Shown: positions 1 through 8,442, numbered from the stretch's first letter. The stretch is 64,000 nt of DNA from Candidatus Saccharibacteria bacterium UBA6664 (GCA_002455275.1 DKKO01000001.1:228799-292798), one strand, 5' to 3'. Notes: a model not told the origin generated them from the letters alone. Program-made: numbers and translations.

Positions 1-1
1 C

Positions 2-781
2 TACAACTTGGCTCGGATGAATATGATATTACATGATGTACACTTTGCAGATTTTGACATCAAACAGGAAGATACTTTAGAGCATCCACAGCACCTCGAA
101 TATAAGTTTGAAGCTATAGTCGCTAATCCGCCGTTTAGTGCGAAGTGGTCGGCAAATGCAATTCACCTCAGTGATGAGCGCTTTGCACAGTACGGCAAGC
201 TTGCCCCAAGCAGCAAGGCAGACTACGCCTTTATTCAGCACATGATCTACCAGCTTGACGAAAACGGTACGATGGCAGTGGTCATGCCTCATGGTGTTCT
301 ATTCCGCGGCGCAGCTGAGGGCCATATTCGCAAATTTTTGATAGAGCAAAAGAATTACCTGGATGCTGTAATTGGGCTACCCGCAAATCTATTCTTTGGC
401 ACTAGTATCCCAGCTTGTATATTGGTGTTCAAAAAGTGCCGCCCAACTGGCGAAAACGTGCTGTTTATCGACGCCAGCAAGCATTTTGAAAAGGGCAAAA
501 ACCAGAACCGTCTGCGCTCAAGCGACATCGATGAGATTCTCGAGACATATGAGCAGCGAAACGAAAAGGATAAATACAGTCACGTTGCCAGCCTGGATGA
601 AATCAAAGAAAACGACTACAACCTGAACATTCCGCGTTATGTCGACACGTTTGAAGAGGAGGTGGAGATTGACTTAGATGAGGTTGTAGATGAAATCCGC
701 AAGCTCGATAAATCTAGCGCAGAGCTCGATGCAAAAATAACAGAATACACTAAAGAGCTTGGCATAAGGAGTCCATTCTGA
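2..781 (+). CDS. hsdM: Type I restriction-modification DNA methyltransferase subunit HsdM, 3' part
   Basis: C-terminal 259 residues of an N6-adenine methyltransferase. The frame is open from base 2 and runs off the window's left edge, so the start is missing. The first residues (YNLARMNMILH) and the catalytic NPPF motif (bases 125-136) are typical of HsdM, followed by the usual segments with GVLFRGAAEG and GLPANLFFGTSIP. With HsdS it forms the modification enzyme that methylates the host recognition site, and it also joins HsdR for cleavage. The TGA stop overlaps the next start (TGATG), so the following gene is probably translationally coupled. The family is clear; only the extent is incomplete. 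Confidence 0.95.
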   Translation, partial: YNLARMNMILHDVHFADFDIKQEDTLEHPQHLEYKFEAIVANPPFSAKWSANAIHLSDERFAQYGKLAPSSKADYAFIQHMIYQLDENGTMAVVMPHGVLFRGAAEGHIRKFLIEQKNYLDAVIGLPANLFFGTSIPACILVFKKCRPTGENVLFIDASKHFEKGKNQNRLRSSDIDEILETYEQRNEKDKYSHVASLDEIKENDYNLNIPRYVDTFEEEVEIDLDEVVDEIRKLDKSSAELDAKITEYTKELGIRSPF

Positions 782-1428
782 TGGCGAAAGTTCCTTACAC
801 TCCCGCAAGCTATCATGATAATGCATTCAATTGTCCATTCTGTGGTGCGTATGCGGATCAGAATTGGCATGCCATAACAAGTCCCAGGATAGTCGGGATA
901 ATCGAAGATATCGAACTGTGTCGATGTGGGCACTGCTATCGTTTTTCTATCTGGAATGAAGGTGCAATGGTATTGCCAGATAGTGGTGAAGTAGAATCGC
1001 CAAATGAAGACTTATCGGAGGAAATCAAGCAAGACTATAGTGAAGCTGTATCAATACTCCAAAAATCACCTAGAGGTGCTGCCGCATTGCTCAGACTAGC
1101 GGTCCAAAAATTATGTATCCAGCTGGGTGAAAACGGTAAAGATATCAATACCGACATAGGCAATCTTGTGAAAAGTGGACTTTCGCCAACGATTCAACAA
1201 GCACTTGATGTGTTGCGTGTTATAGGCAATGAGTCTGTACACCCTGGGCAAATAGACCTGCGCGATGATCCGGCCACTGCACAAGCATTATTCAGGTTGT
1301 TAAATAAGATTGCGGAGACCATGATTACCGAACCGAAGCAAATCCAAGAGATATATGACAAGATTCCGGATGCTAAGAAAAAAGCCATCGAAGTCCGTGA
1401 CCAAAAAACTCCAAGTAAGGATATATGA
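781..1428 (+). CDS. DUF4145 domain protein in the type I RM operon
   Basis: 215-residue cytosolic protein. It opens with a probable zinc knuckle (CPFC near residue 19, then CRCGHC near residue 44). The C-terminal half resembles DUF4145: KSPRGAAALLRLAVQKLC followed by a conserved NESVHPGQ segment. DUF4145 proteins are common beside or inside type I restriction operons and DUF4145 also occurs fused to HsdR; the exact function is not settled. The start overlaps the hsdM stop by one base and the stop overlaps the next gene by four, so it is an integral operon member. Domain call by recognition, not by search. Confidence 0.8.
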   Translation: MAKVPYTPASYHDNAFNCPFCGAYADQNWHAITSPRIVGIIEDIELCRCGHCYRFSIWNEGAMVLPDSGEVESPNEDLSEEIKQDYSEAVSILQKSPRGAAALLRLAVQKLCIQLGENGKDINTDIGNLVKSGLSPTIQQALDVLRVIGNESVHPGQIDLRDDPATAQALFRLLNKIAETMITEPKQIQEIYDKIPDAKKKAIEVRDQKTPSKDI

Positions 1429-1928
1429 TGGCAAGTCCGTTCAAAAAATACGTAGTCGACTTATTTGGCGAAAAGCAGAAGTTTACTGATGCGGCCATTA
1501 AGAATATACAGCTTTCCAACGAAATGTCTGGTAGATTTCAAACGCTAGTGGCCACGGTAATACTTGCTCAGCTTGCATTCTTGGGTACTCTTGGTTTCGA
1601 AAATAACCAAAAAATACTCGCCGCAAGTGCTGCGACTACTCTTGCTATAGCCTTAACGGTTCATCTTGCCGCTGGTAGCTGGCAGCAAGCCAGAGTAATA
1701 AATTCGATCAAGCACTATATAAAAAAGGTAGGCGAAGTAGAGGCGATTATTAAGCAAACAAAAAAAACGCACATCAGCCCAGAAGAATACGAAAAATATA
1801 GAATCATAGAAACGTCGTCAACGATCGGTTACACAAAATGGCCAAATAGACTACTTATGCTTGGCTATATCCTCGCGTTTGCAGGCACAGCACTTGTGCT
1901 CTTATTGATATGGAGACTTGTCGCGTGA
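1425..1928 (+). CDS. Small membrane protein of the RM operon, unknown function
   Basis: 167 residues with three likely transmembrane segments: about residues 39-58 (TLVATVILAQLAFLGTLGF), 63-83 (AAATTLAIALTV-type) and 140-165 at the C terminus. The loop between TM2 and TM3 is charged and helical (about residues 88-135). I recognise no family. It starts within the stop of the DUF4145 gene (ATGA overlap) and its end overlaps the next reading frame by 19 bases. A membrane protein inside a restriction operon is unusual and recalls the effector-type membrane proteins of some defence systems, but nothing here proves such a role. Confidence 0.7.
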   Translation: MMASPFKKYVVDLFGEKQKFTDAAIKNIQLSNEMSGRFQTLVATVILAQLAFLGTLGFENNQKILAASAATTLAIALTVHLAAGSWQQARVINSIKHYIKKVGEVEAIIKQTKKTHISPEEYEKYRIIETSSTIGYTKWPNRLLMLGYILAFAGTALVLLLIWRLVA

Positions 1929-2392
1929 CCAGTTCGGCAAAAAGTGGTGCGCTTCGTGCAGTCATGAAGCTTCACGAACAGGACAAGCAGGCTTTGATTG
2001 ACGGCAACCTGTATGAACTGACTATCAGCCATAGACTAGCCGTCTATTTAGAGGAAGAATTTCCAAAATATGCTGTAGATTGCGAATACAACACGAACAT
2101 TAACGGACAAGTCGACCGCTATAAACGCAGCACCGAGGACAAAAAGATAAGACCTGATATCATTGTGCATAAACGCAACGATTCAGAAAGTAACCTTTTG
2201 GTTGTTGAAGTAAAGAAAGCGGGCAGAGGTAGTGAAAGAGGCAAGCGTGATATCGAAAAGATTAGAAGCAATTTTAATACGCCCAGTCTGCATTACTCCC
2301 ATGGCCTCTTCGTTGGCGTACTAAGCTCAAGGATTGATTTCGTTTGGATTGATATGGACAGAAATACTGTTGCTATTGAGGTAATCTTATGA
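1910..2392 (+). CDS. PD-(D/E)XK nuclease-like protein
   Basis: 160 residues with the core of a PD-(D/E)XK fold: RPD with D83, a beta-strand leading to VVEVKK with E100 and K102, and an upstream glutamate-rich helix (EEEF, residues 48-51). This pattern is seen in small restriction-like nucleases and in proteins annotated as PD-(D/E)XK nuclease superfamily. The first ATG lies 19 bases inside the preceding gene; a second ATG at 1964 would remove 18 residues and is an equally possible start. The end overlaps hsdS by four bases. Nuclease activity is inferred from the motif alone. Confidence 0.7.
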   Translation: METCRVTSSAKSGALRAVMKLHEQDKQALIDGNLYELTISHRLAVYLEEEFPKYAVDCEYNTNINGQVDRYKRSTEDKKIRPDIIVHKRNDSESNLLVVEVKKAGRGSERGKRDIEKIRSNFNTPSLHYSHGLFVGVLSSRIDFVWIDMDRNTVAIEVIL

Positions 2393-3582
2393 GTCGAAGC
2401 ATTCCAAAACTGCGATTTCCAGAGTTTAGCGAGGAATGGGAAGTCAAGAAGCTAGGAGAGGTAACGATGTTATTCTCTAGACGCAACAAAGAAAAACTAT
2501 CGGGCCCAATATACTCGGTCACAAACTCTAGAGGCTTTGTGCTTCAGACTGAACATTTTAGTAAATCCGTGGCAGGGAATGATCTGGCAGCGTATAAGAT
2601 TGTCCAGAAAGGTGATTTTGCGTATAATCCGGCAAGAATCAACGTTGGTTCGATCGCCCGTCTTTCAGATAGTGAGGCAGTAATTAGCTCGCTATACGTG
2701 TGCTTTAGGCCCAAGCTTAATACCAATGGCGAGTTTCTTGATCAGTTTTTGCATAAGGATAGCACCATGTATTACTATAGTGTGCTCGGTGAAGGCGGTG
2801 TTCGAATATATTTGTGGTATCCGCTTTTCTCCCGTATAAAAATTAGTCTACCGAGGATTGTGGAGCAAGAGAAAATTGCGGGGTTTTTAACCGCAGTGGA
2901 TGAGCTGATTGCGGTGATAGATAAAAAGGTGGAGCTAATGCAGCGCTACAAAAAAGGTGTCATGCAAAAAATCTTCACCCAAAAACTGAGATTTAAAGAT
3001 GAAGATGGTGAGGACTATTCGGCTTGGCAATCAAAAAGATTTGGTGAGATCATTGAAGATATTGGTGACGGAGGTACTCCCGACACGTCTAATCAAAATA
3101 ATTTTGGTGGTGAAATAAGCTGGGCTGTGATTGACGATATTAGAGATGAGATAACATACACAAAAAATACGCTGTCAGAACAAGGCTTGAAAAGATCTTC
3201 AGCCAAACTATGGCCAATAAATACAATTATCCTCTCGACAGGTGCCACTATTGGCGAAGTTGGTATTGCAAAAATTCCGATGGCAACAAAGCAGGGCATT
3301 GCCGGCATCAAACTGTCTGTAGATCAAGCAGATGGACTGTTCATCAAGTACTGGCTGCGGAATAGCAAGAAGACACTACTTAGATACGCACAAGGTAGCT
3401 CGATAAAGGAAATTCGACCACCAGAGATAAGAAAATTGCCAATACATACTCCCGTGCTTGAAGAGCAACGAAAAATCGCCGACTTCCTGATGAATCTCGA
3501 TGATAAGATAAATCTAGAAAAAACCAAGCTCGAGCAGGTAAAATTGTTCAAAAAGAGCTTGTTACAGAGGATGTTTGCGTAA
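2389..3582 (+). CDS. hsdS: Type I restriction enzyme specificity subunit HsdS
   Basis: 397 residues, a normal full length. Two target recognition domains are visible (about residues 1-150 and 210-350), each followed by a conserved helix. The first ends with EQEKIAGFLTAVDELI and the second with EEQRKIADFLMNLDDKI. HsdS recognises a bipartite DNA site and holds HsdM and HsdR together. The order hsdM-x-x-x-hsdS-x-hsdR, with all junctions overlapping, indicates one transcript. The two TRDs are dissimilar in sequence, so the recognition site should be asymmetric; the site cannot be predicted here. Confidence 0.95.
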   Translation: MSRSIPKLRFPEFSEEWEVKKLGEVTMLFSRRNKEKLSGPIYSVTNSRGFVLQTEHFSKSVAGNDLAAYKIVQKGDFAYNPARINVGSIARLSDSEAVISSLYVCFRPKLNTNGEFLDQFLHKDSTMYYYSVLGEGGVRIYLWYPLFSRIKISLPRIVEQEKIAGFLTAVDELIAVIDKKVELMQRYKKGVMQKIFTQKLRFKDEDGEDYSAWQSKRFGEIIEDIGDGGTPDTSNQNNFGGEISWAVIDDIRDEITYTKNTLSEQGLKRSSAKLWPINTIILSTGATIGEVGIAKIPMATKQGIAGIKLSVDQADGLFIKYWLRNSKKTLLRYAQGSSIKEIRPPEIRKLPIHTPVLEEQRKIADFLMNLDDKINLEKTKLEQVKLFKKSLLQRMFA

Positions 3583-4826
3583 TGGCTAGGCAAGTACTTG
3601 ATACCAAGAAGGTTGTCGGAAAGAACTGCACTCAATACAAGCTAGTCATTGATGACAAGGTTACTTCTTTCGTATGCAAAGAAAAGACTAAAGACGGTTT
3701 AATCAAATGGTATCCATTTAGGTACTTTGAGGGTGGACTACCACCCCTGCGAAAATACGAAAAGATCGAGTATATTGCAACTGAAGATGGCTTAATACCC
3801 AGGGTCGGCTTTACTACGACTATAGAAAGTGGCTACGGATTTACTAGGCCGCAGGGAGTCGCTCAGCTTTTTCGATATCTCGAGACCTGTGTTGACACGC
3901 TTGAGGCGGTTATATTCACAAAGGACAGATCCGAACTTAGTGGAGGCGTCCTTTACATATCAAGAGAGGACTTTGGTAAACTTCGTGCACGAACAAAACT
4001 TTTCACAGATTCAACCAAGCGTGAACAGCTGAGAGTTCATCAGTCTATATTGCACAAAATTCTGCCCGATCTCTTTGACGAGCCAGGCGATATTGTTTAC
4101 TTTGAGGGTCAACTTGCTCGATTCATGAGTAAATATGCAAGCGATACGATAAGGCTAGGTAAAGATGACGTAGAGGCTATCACGAGAAACTTTAACATTG
4201 AACCTGAAACTATCGCCTCAACCAAACGCGTGGTTGATAAAGTCTATATAGAAGATGTGCTAAAAGAATTTAAAAAAATACAGGACCAAAAAAATAACTC
4301 AAGGTCTCTAGAAGAAAAATGGCATAAGTTTTTCAAAAAACATACTTGGATATTCTCAAATATTTTTAGTTATCCCGCAGTATTCTTGAAAGATAAATTC
4401 AATGTATCCGGGCACACAATAAGTGGAAGTACCGATAAAATAGTGGATTTTATTTATAAAAATAATTTCACAGACAATATCGCATTTATTGAAATAAAAA
4501 CACATAAAGCTCAATTGGTTCAAGGCGCACCATATCGCAAGCCTGATATCTACCCAATAGCGAAGGATGTGACAGGTGCTATCGTGCAGGTAATCGATCA
4601 AAAGACGAACTTTATGAAACAGCACGATAATCTTACCAAGGGCTCGTCTGTCCAATCACTTAACTCAAAATGTGTTGTGATTGTGGGTAGACTGAGCGAC
4701 TTAGAAATTGATGCAAAGAAAAGATCGTTTGAACTATTTAGAATGAGCAATAAAGACGTAGAAATAATTACTTTTGATGAGGTTGAAAAGAAAATGCAGA
4801 CAGTATTGGAGCTATTTACAAGATGA
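3582..4826 (+). CDS. Shedu-type (DUF4263) immune nuclease
   Basis: 414 residues. The C-terminal third (from about residue 244, EEKWHKFFKKHTW) matches the Shedu SduA/DUF4263 nuclease domain. D289 (KIVDF), E304 and K306 (IEIKT) form a PD-(D/E)XK site, followed by the family's YR...DIYPIAKDVTGAIVQV stretch. The N-terminal 240 residues are a separate domain I do not recognise, as in other Shedu proteins, where it is thought to sense or regulate. Shedu is a known single-gene anti-phage system. Here it starts on the hsdS stop (TAATG) and ends inside the hsdR start (ATGA), so it is co-translated with the RM enzyme. Confidence 0.85.
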   Translation: MARQVLDTKKVVGKNCTQYKLVIDDKVTSFVCKEKTKDGLIKWYPFRYFEGGLPPLRKYEKIEYIATEDGLIPRVGFTTTIESGYGFTRPQGVAQLFRYLETCVDTLEAVIFTKDRSELSGGVLYISREDFGKLRARTKLFTDSTKREQLRVHQSILHKILPDLFDEPGDIVYFEGQLARFMSKYASDTIRLGKDDVEAITRNFNIEPETIASTKRVVDKVYIEDVLKEFKKIQDQKNNSRSLEEKWHKFFKKHTWIFSNIFSYPAVFLKDKFNVSGHTISGSTDKIVDFIYKNNFTDNIAFIEIKTHKAQLVQGAPYRKPDIYPIAKDVTGAIVQVIDQKTNFMKQHDNLTKGSSVQSLNSKCVVIVGRLSDLEIDAKKRSFELFRMSNKDVEIITFDEVEKKMQTVLELFTR

Positions 4827-7666
4827 CCACGCAGTCCGAAGCAGTGCTAGAAGAAAATCTTATCATACAACTAGTCGGTATGGGTTACGAGCGCGTGCTT
4901 ATCGGGGGCGAGGTTGATTTGATTGCAAACCTACAAACCCAACTCGAGCTGCACAACGAGACAAAGTTTAGCTCGCAAGAATTTGAGCGGATATTGAATT
5001 ATCTGAACAAAGGCAGCGTGTATGATCGAGCGCGGACTTTGCGTGATAAGATGAGTCTGCTACGCGATGACGGCACTCACAAAAATATCGAATTTATAAA
5101 TATGACCAAATGGTGTCAAAACCAATTCCAGGTGACGAGCCAAGTTACGCAAGAAGGCAGCTACAAAAACCGCTACGATGTGACGATACTCGTAAACGGC
5201 TTGCCGTTGGTGCAGATAGAGCTCAAGCGCCGCGGCATAGAACTCAAAGAAGCATTTAACCAAGTCAATCGCTACCGTCGTCATAGTTTTGCAAGTGGCT
5301 ACGGCCTGTACCAATTTGTGCAGCTTTTCGTCATTAGTAATGGTGGCAACACCAAATACTACAGCAACACGGTGGCGTATAACACGACCAAGAAAGAATC
5401 ATTCAAATTCACCAGCTTTTGGGCGGATGCGGATAACAAAAAGATTACCGAGCTAGAAGATTTCGCGCGCGTGTTCCTCGAGAAGTGTCACCTCGCCAAG
5501 ATGGTTACCAAATATATGGTGCTCACAACCGATAAGACGCTACTGGCGCTACGCCCGTACCAATACTACGCAGTCGAAGCTATCGTTGATAAAGTCGCCA
5601 ATGAAGCGCAGGGTGGCTACATATGGCACACCACGGGTAGCGGCAAGACGCTGACGAGCTTCAAAGCGAGCCAGATCATCTGCGATATGCCAGAAGTCTA
5701 CAAAGTAGTGTTTGTAGTAGACCGCAACGATCTCGATAACCAGACCATTCGTGAGTTCAATAACTTTCGCGAGGGAAGTGTAGACGCAACCGACAACACA
5801 CGTAGCCTAGTAAAGCAGTTCGACGACCCAGAGACAAAGCTAATCGTCACCACCATCCAAAAGCTCAACAATGCCGTGACACGTGACCGCCATGCACTGA
5901 AGATGGAGCAGCACCGCGATAAGAAAATCATCTTCATTTTTGACGAGTGTCACCGTAGCCACTTCGGCGAAACTCACAAACGCATCACCGAATACTTTGG
6001 CAACTATCAACTGTTTGGCTTCACCGGTACCCCGATCTTTGCGGACAATGCCGGTAGCAATGCACTTGGCAAACGCACCACGAAAGATTTGTTCGGCGAA
6101 TGTCTGCATAAGTATGTCATCACCGATGCTATTCGTGATGAGAACGTGCTAAAGTTTAGCGTGGAGTACTATAAAGGCTTCAAGTTCAAAGATGGCCGCG
6201 AAGATGTGGATGTAGACGTGGAAGCGATTGACATCCAAGAAGCGATGGAATCGCCATTGCGTGTTGAGGCGATCACCGACTTTATTATCGCCAACCACGA
6301 CCGCAAAACGCATGCCAGAGATTTCACGGCAATTATGGCGGTGAGTAGCGTGGACATGCTGACGAAATACTACGAAGCATTCCGGAAAAAGCAGGCTGGA
6401 AAGCACAACCTCCGCATCGCAACGATATTTAGCTATGGGGCGAACGAAACTGACAAAGATGCCGATGGCATGCTCGACGATGACCCTCAGCTGAACCTAT
6501 TTGACCACGTAAACCAACATAGCCGCGACAAACTAGAAAGTTACATAGCCGACTACAACGAAATGTTCGGCACAAGCTACAGCACACGTGACAGCGACAG
6601 CTTCTATAATTACTACCGTAACATTGCCGACCGGGTGAAGGCGCGTGAGGTTGACCTGCTGCTCGTAGTGAATATGTTCCTGACCGGTTTTGACAGTAAA
6701 ACACTGAACACGCTATATGTTGACAAGAATTTGCGCTACCACGGCTTGCTGCAGGCGTATAGTCGAACCAATCGTATATTGAACGAGACAAAATCGCAGG
6801 GCAACATCGTAGTATTCCGTAACCTCAAAAAGGCGACAGACGACGCGCTAGAATTATTTGCCAACAAAGACGCGCGCGAAGATATCTTCTTGCAACCGTA
6901 CGAGGATTATGTCGCCAAACTTAATGAAGCGATTGTACATTTGCAGTCTATTGTGGCAACGCCGCAGGATGTAGATAGTCTCCCAGATGAAAACGCTGAG
7001 AAAGCTTTCGTGGAGGCATACAGGCAAGTGCTACGGCTACGTAATGTCGCGATATCATTTGCTGATTTTGACTATTCACATCTAGCTATCGATGAGCAAA
7101 CACTTGAAAATTACAAAGGCAAATATCTCGACATTTACGACAAAGTAAAACAAGATCACGAAAAAGAAAAAGTTTCGATACTCGATGATATCGATTTCGA
7201 ACTTGAGTTAACTCGCCGAGATGAAGTGAATGTCAGTTACATATTGCGACTAATCGCACGCATGGTAGGTGCCGACGAGGAGAAGCGCATTGAATTGCAG
7301 AAGATGATTGATGATACGATGGCGAATACGGCTGAATTGCGTAGCAAACGCGAGCTCATTGAACGGTTTATAAATGGAACATTGCTGGCCGTCGAGGATG
7401 CTAGCGACGTAGAGCAGGAATTTGCTGAGTTCGTAAGCGATGAACAAGTAAAGGCATTCCGCACAATGTGCGAAGACGAGGGACTTGATGCAGAAAAGAC
7501 GCAAGCGCTACTGGACCATTATGTATCTACCGGGCGCATCCCGCGCAAACATGACTTAGGGGATGTGTTAGTCGCTCAACCGAGCGTTTTGCATCGTGAA
7601 AGTATTCTTGAACGTGTCAAAAACCGTATCATAGATTTCATAGATACTTTTATAGAGGGCATTTAG
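4823..7666 (+). CDS. hsdR: Type I restriction enzyme endonuclease subunit HsdR
   Basis: 947 residues. An N-terminal PD-(D/E)XK nuclease carries D119 (YDVTIL) and E133/K135 (IELKRR). It is followed by a superfamily 2 translocase with Walker A TTGSGKT near residue 271 and a DECH box at residue 374, then SAT-like and helicase C-terminal motifs (LTGFDSKTLNTLYVDK, QAYSRTNR). The C-terminal part is helical and would dock on HsdM/HsdS. The enzyme translocates DNA and cuts away from the recognition site. All catalytic motifs look intact, so the restriction system is probably active. It is the last gene of the operon. Confidence 0.96.
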   Translation: MTTQSEAVLEENLIIQLVGMGYERVLIGGEVDLIANLQTQLELHNETKFSSQEFERILNYLNKGSVYDRARTLRDKMSLLRDDGTHKNIEFINMTKWCQNQFQVTSQVTQEGSYKNRYDVTILVNGLPLVQIELKRRGIELKEAFNQVNRYRRHSFASGYGLYQFVQLFVISNGGNTKYYSNTVAYNTTKKESFKFTSFWADADNKKITELEDFARVFLEKCHLAKMVTKYMVLTTDKTLLALRPYQYYAVEAIVDKVANEAQGGYIWHTTGSGKTLTSFKASQIICDMPEVYKVVFVVDRNDLDNQTIREFNNFREGSVDATDNTRSLVKQFDDPETKLIVTTIQKLNNAVTRDRHALKMEQHRDKKIIFIFDECHRSHFGETHKRITEYFGNYQLFGFTGTPIFADNAGSNALGKRTTKDLFGECLHKYVITDAIRDENVLKFSVEYYKGFKFKDGREDVDVDVEAIDIQEAMESPLRVEAITDFIIANHDRKTHARDFTAIMAVSSVDMLTKYYEAFRKKQAGKHNLRIATIFSYGANETDKDADGMLDDDPQLNLFDHVNQHSRDKLESYIADYNEMFGTSYSTRDSDSFYNYYRNIADRVKAREVDLLLVVNMFLTGFDSKTLNTLYVDKNLRYHGLLQAYSRTNRILNETKSQGNIVVFRNLKKATDDALELFANKDAREDIFLQPYEDYVAKLNEAIVHLQSIVATPQDVDSLPDENAEKAFVEAYRQVLRLRNVAISFADFDYSHLAIDEQTLENYKGKYLDIYDKVKQDHEKEKVSILDDIDFELELTRRDEVNVSYILRLIARMVGADEEKRIELQKMIDDTMANTAELRSKRELIERFINGTLLAVEDASDVEQEFAEFVSDEQVKAFRTMCEDEGLDAEKTQALLDHYVSTGRIPRKHDLGDVLVAQPSVLHRESILERVKNRIIDFIDTFIEGI

Positions 7667-7673
7667 CTAATAC

Positions 7674-7702
7674 TTGACAAATTTTAAAAAGTGTGCTATA
7701 TT
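7674..7702 (+). promoter_or_regulatory. Consensus sigma-70-type promoter downstream of hsdR
   Basis: TTGACA (7674-7679), a 17-base spacer, then TATATT (7697-7702) preceded by TGC, giving an extended -10. This is one of the closest matches to consensus in the window, yet no plausible plus-strand gene follows for about 740 bases. Confidence 0.75.
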
Positions 7703-7708
7703 GAATAG

Positions 7709-7990
7709 TAACAAACGTTTTTCTCTTTATACCACGCGTATATACAGAACCTCCTTTGCTCGGTTGCTACTTGCTACCAGCGTTCATCACCCGATAGACG
7801 GCACAGATACGCCAGGGAACATGAATCGTACACTAAAGGTAAGGACCATTTAAAAACAGAAAAATTTTTGTGCTGAGCCGCTATACAGGCCAGGCCGACT
7901 ACTATGTTTTGTCATGATAAAACATCGCACCTTATGTATAGAAAAACAACCAAATGCACCCGCCCTAACCCGCGGGTGTATTATTATTTC
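7709..7990 (+). ncRNA. Candidate noncoding transcript between hsdR and the VOC gene
   Basis: A transcript from the promoter at 7674-7702 would run about 280 bases to the GC-rich hairpin at 7957-7978 with a U-rich tail. I find no convincing ORF; the only start with a purine-rich upstream site is at 7821 and encodes ten residues (MNRTLKVRTI). Inside are a short tandem repeat (TTGCTACTTGCTAC near 7764), a possible long-range pairing GCGTAT (7736) with ATACGC (7807) and a hairpin at 7904-7925. I looked for hallmarks of tmRNA, RNase P RNA, SRP RNA and 6S RNA and saw none, so the identity is open. Confidence 0.35.
7957..7990 (+). terminator. Probable intrinsic terminator
   Basis: Stem CACCCGC (7957-7963) pairs with GCGGGTG (7972-7978) across an eight-base loop, followed by TATTATTATTTC. 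It would end the transcript from the 7674-7702 promoter. Confidence 0.6.
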
Positions 7991-8000
7991 TATCCAGCAA

Positions 8001-8030
8001 AACAGCCTCCGGGTCGACCCAGAGGCTGTT
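8001..8030 (-). terminator. Hairpin downstream of the GC-rich gene
   Basis: Perfect nine-base stem AACAGCCTC / GAGGCTGTT, with a further pairing GGGTCGACCC in the loop, and TTTTGC following on the minus strand. It lies about 40 bases past the minus-strand stop at 8071 and is the likely terminator of that gene. Confidence 0.65.
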
Positions 8031-8070
8031 CGCCGTCGATGGGGACTTGGAGGCTGGAGTGAAGTGGGCT

Positions 8071-8298
8071 TCACGCCGGTGCGAGAGCCAGCTTGATGGG
8101 CCGGCCATTGTTGTCGACCTTGGCGACGACCACCTTGACAACCTGGCCGGCCGTGAAGCCAAACTGGGTGTCGACGTGGATGCCGAACTGGCGCTTGAAG
8201 TCGCGGAAGTTGACCCACAGGGTGTGGCGCGAGGTCTTCACGTCGTGCGTGGTGACCTCCACGACTGTGGCGTTCTCGGGTGATGCGGTGCTGCTCAT
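8071..8298 (-). CDS. GC-rich 75-residue orphan protein
   Basis: 75 residues, MSSTASPENATVVEVTTHDV at the start and PIKLALAPA at the end; beta-rich by eye, with no Cys and no membrane segment. I recognise no family. Support for it being real: a consensus promoter (8338-8366), a GAGGAAC site eight bases before ATG, and a hairpin after the stop. Almost every codon ends in C or G (gtc, aag, gac, cag, acc), quite unlike the neighbours, suggesting recent transfer from a high-GC donor. The two overlapping plus-strand frames lack such signals. Function unknown. Confidence 0.65.
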   Translation of the reverse strand: MSSTASPENATVVEVTTHDVKTSRHTLWVNFRDFKRQFGIHVDTQFGFTAGQVVKVVVAKVDNNGRPIKLALAPA

Positions 8299-8337
8299 GC
8301 CGTTCCTCGATTCTGTCGGGGGCGAAGCTTGTTGGGT

Positions 8338-8366
8338 ATTATGTAAAAAATGTTGCCATATGTCAA
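8338..8366 (-). promoter_or_regulatory. Promoter of the GC-rich gene
   Basis: On the minus strand TTGACA (8366-8361), 17-base spacer, CATAAT (8343-8338). The start codon follows about 40 bases on, so the mRNA has a leader. Confidence 0.75.
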
Positions 8367-8390
8367 CTGTAAGTTGGCTAGAATGGGGCG

Positions 8391-8396
8391 TATAAT
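8391..8396 (+). promoter_or_regulatory. -10 box of the VOC/flavodoxin operon
   Basis: Perfect TATAAT; no good -35 is seen (weak CTGTAA at 18-base spacing). It gives a leader of about 40 bases with a strong AAGGAGGTG site at 8429-8437 before the ATG at 8443. Confidence 0.6.
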
Positions 8397-8442
8397 ACAG
8401 TAGATAAAGGTAGTGTAAATGCTACTTTTAAGGAGGTGTAAG

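Noticed and set aside
6429..6791. 120-codon minus-strand frame inside hsdR
   Set aside because: Shadow of the conserved hsdR frame; no ribosome site and composition of a reverse-frame translation.
7709..7990. tmRNA, RNase P RNA, SRP RNA or 6S RNA
   Set aside because: I looked for the tRNA-like T-loop and tag frame of tmRNA, the conserved RNase P core, the SRP GGAAG/GCAGC core and a 6S-type bubble and found none.
8047..8395. Two plus-strand frames (78 and 100 codons) across the first GC-rich island
   Set aside because: They lack a ribosome site and promoter and cross the minus-strand promoter region; codon pattern and signals favour the minus-strand gene.
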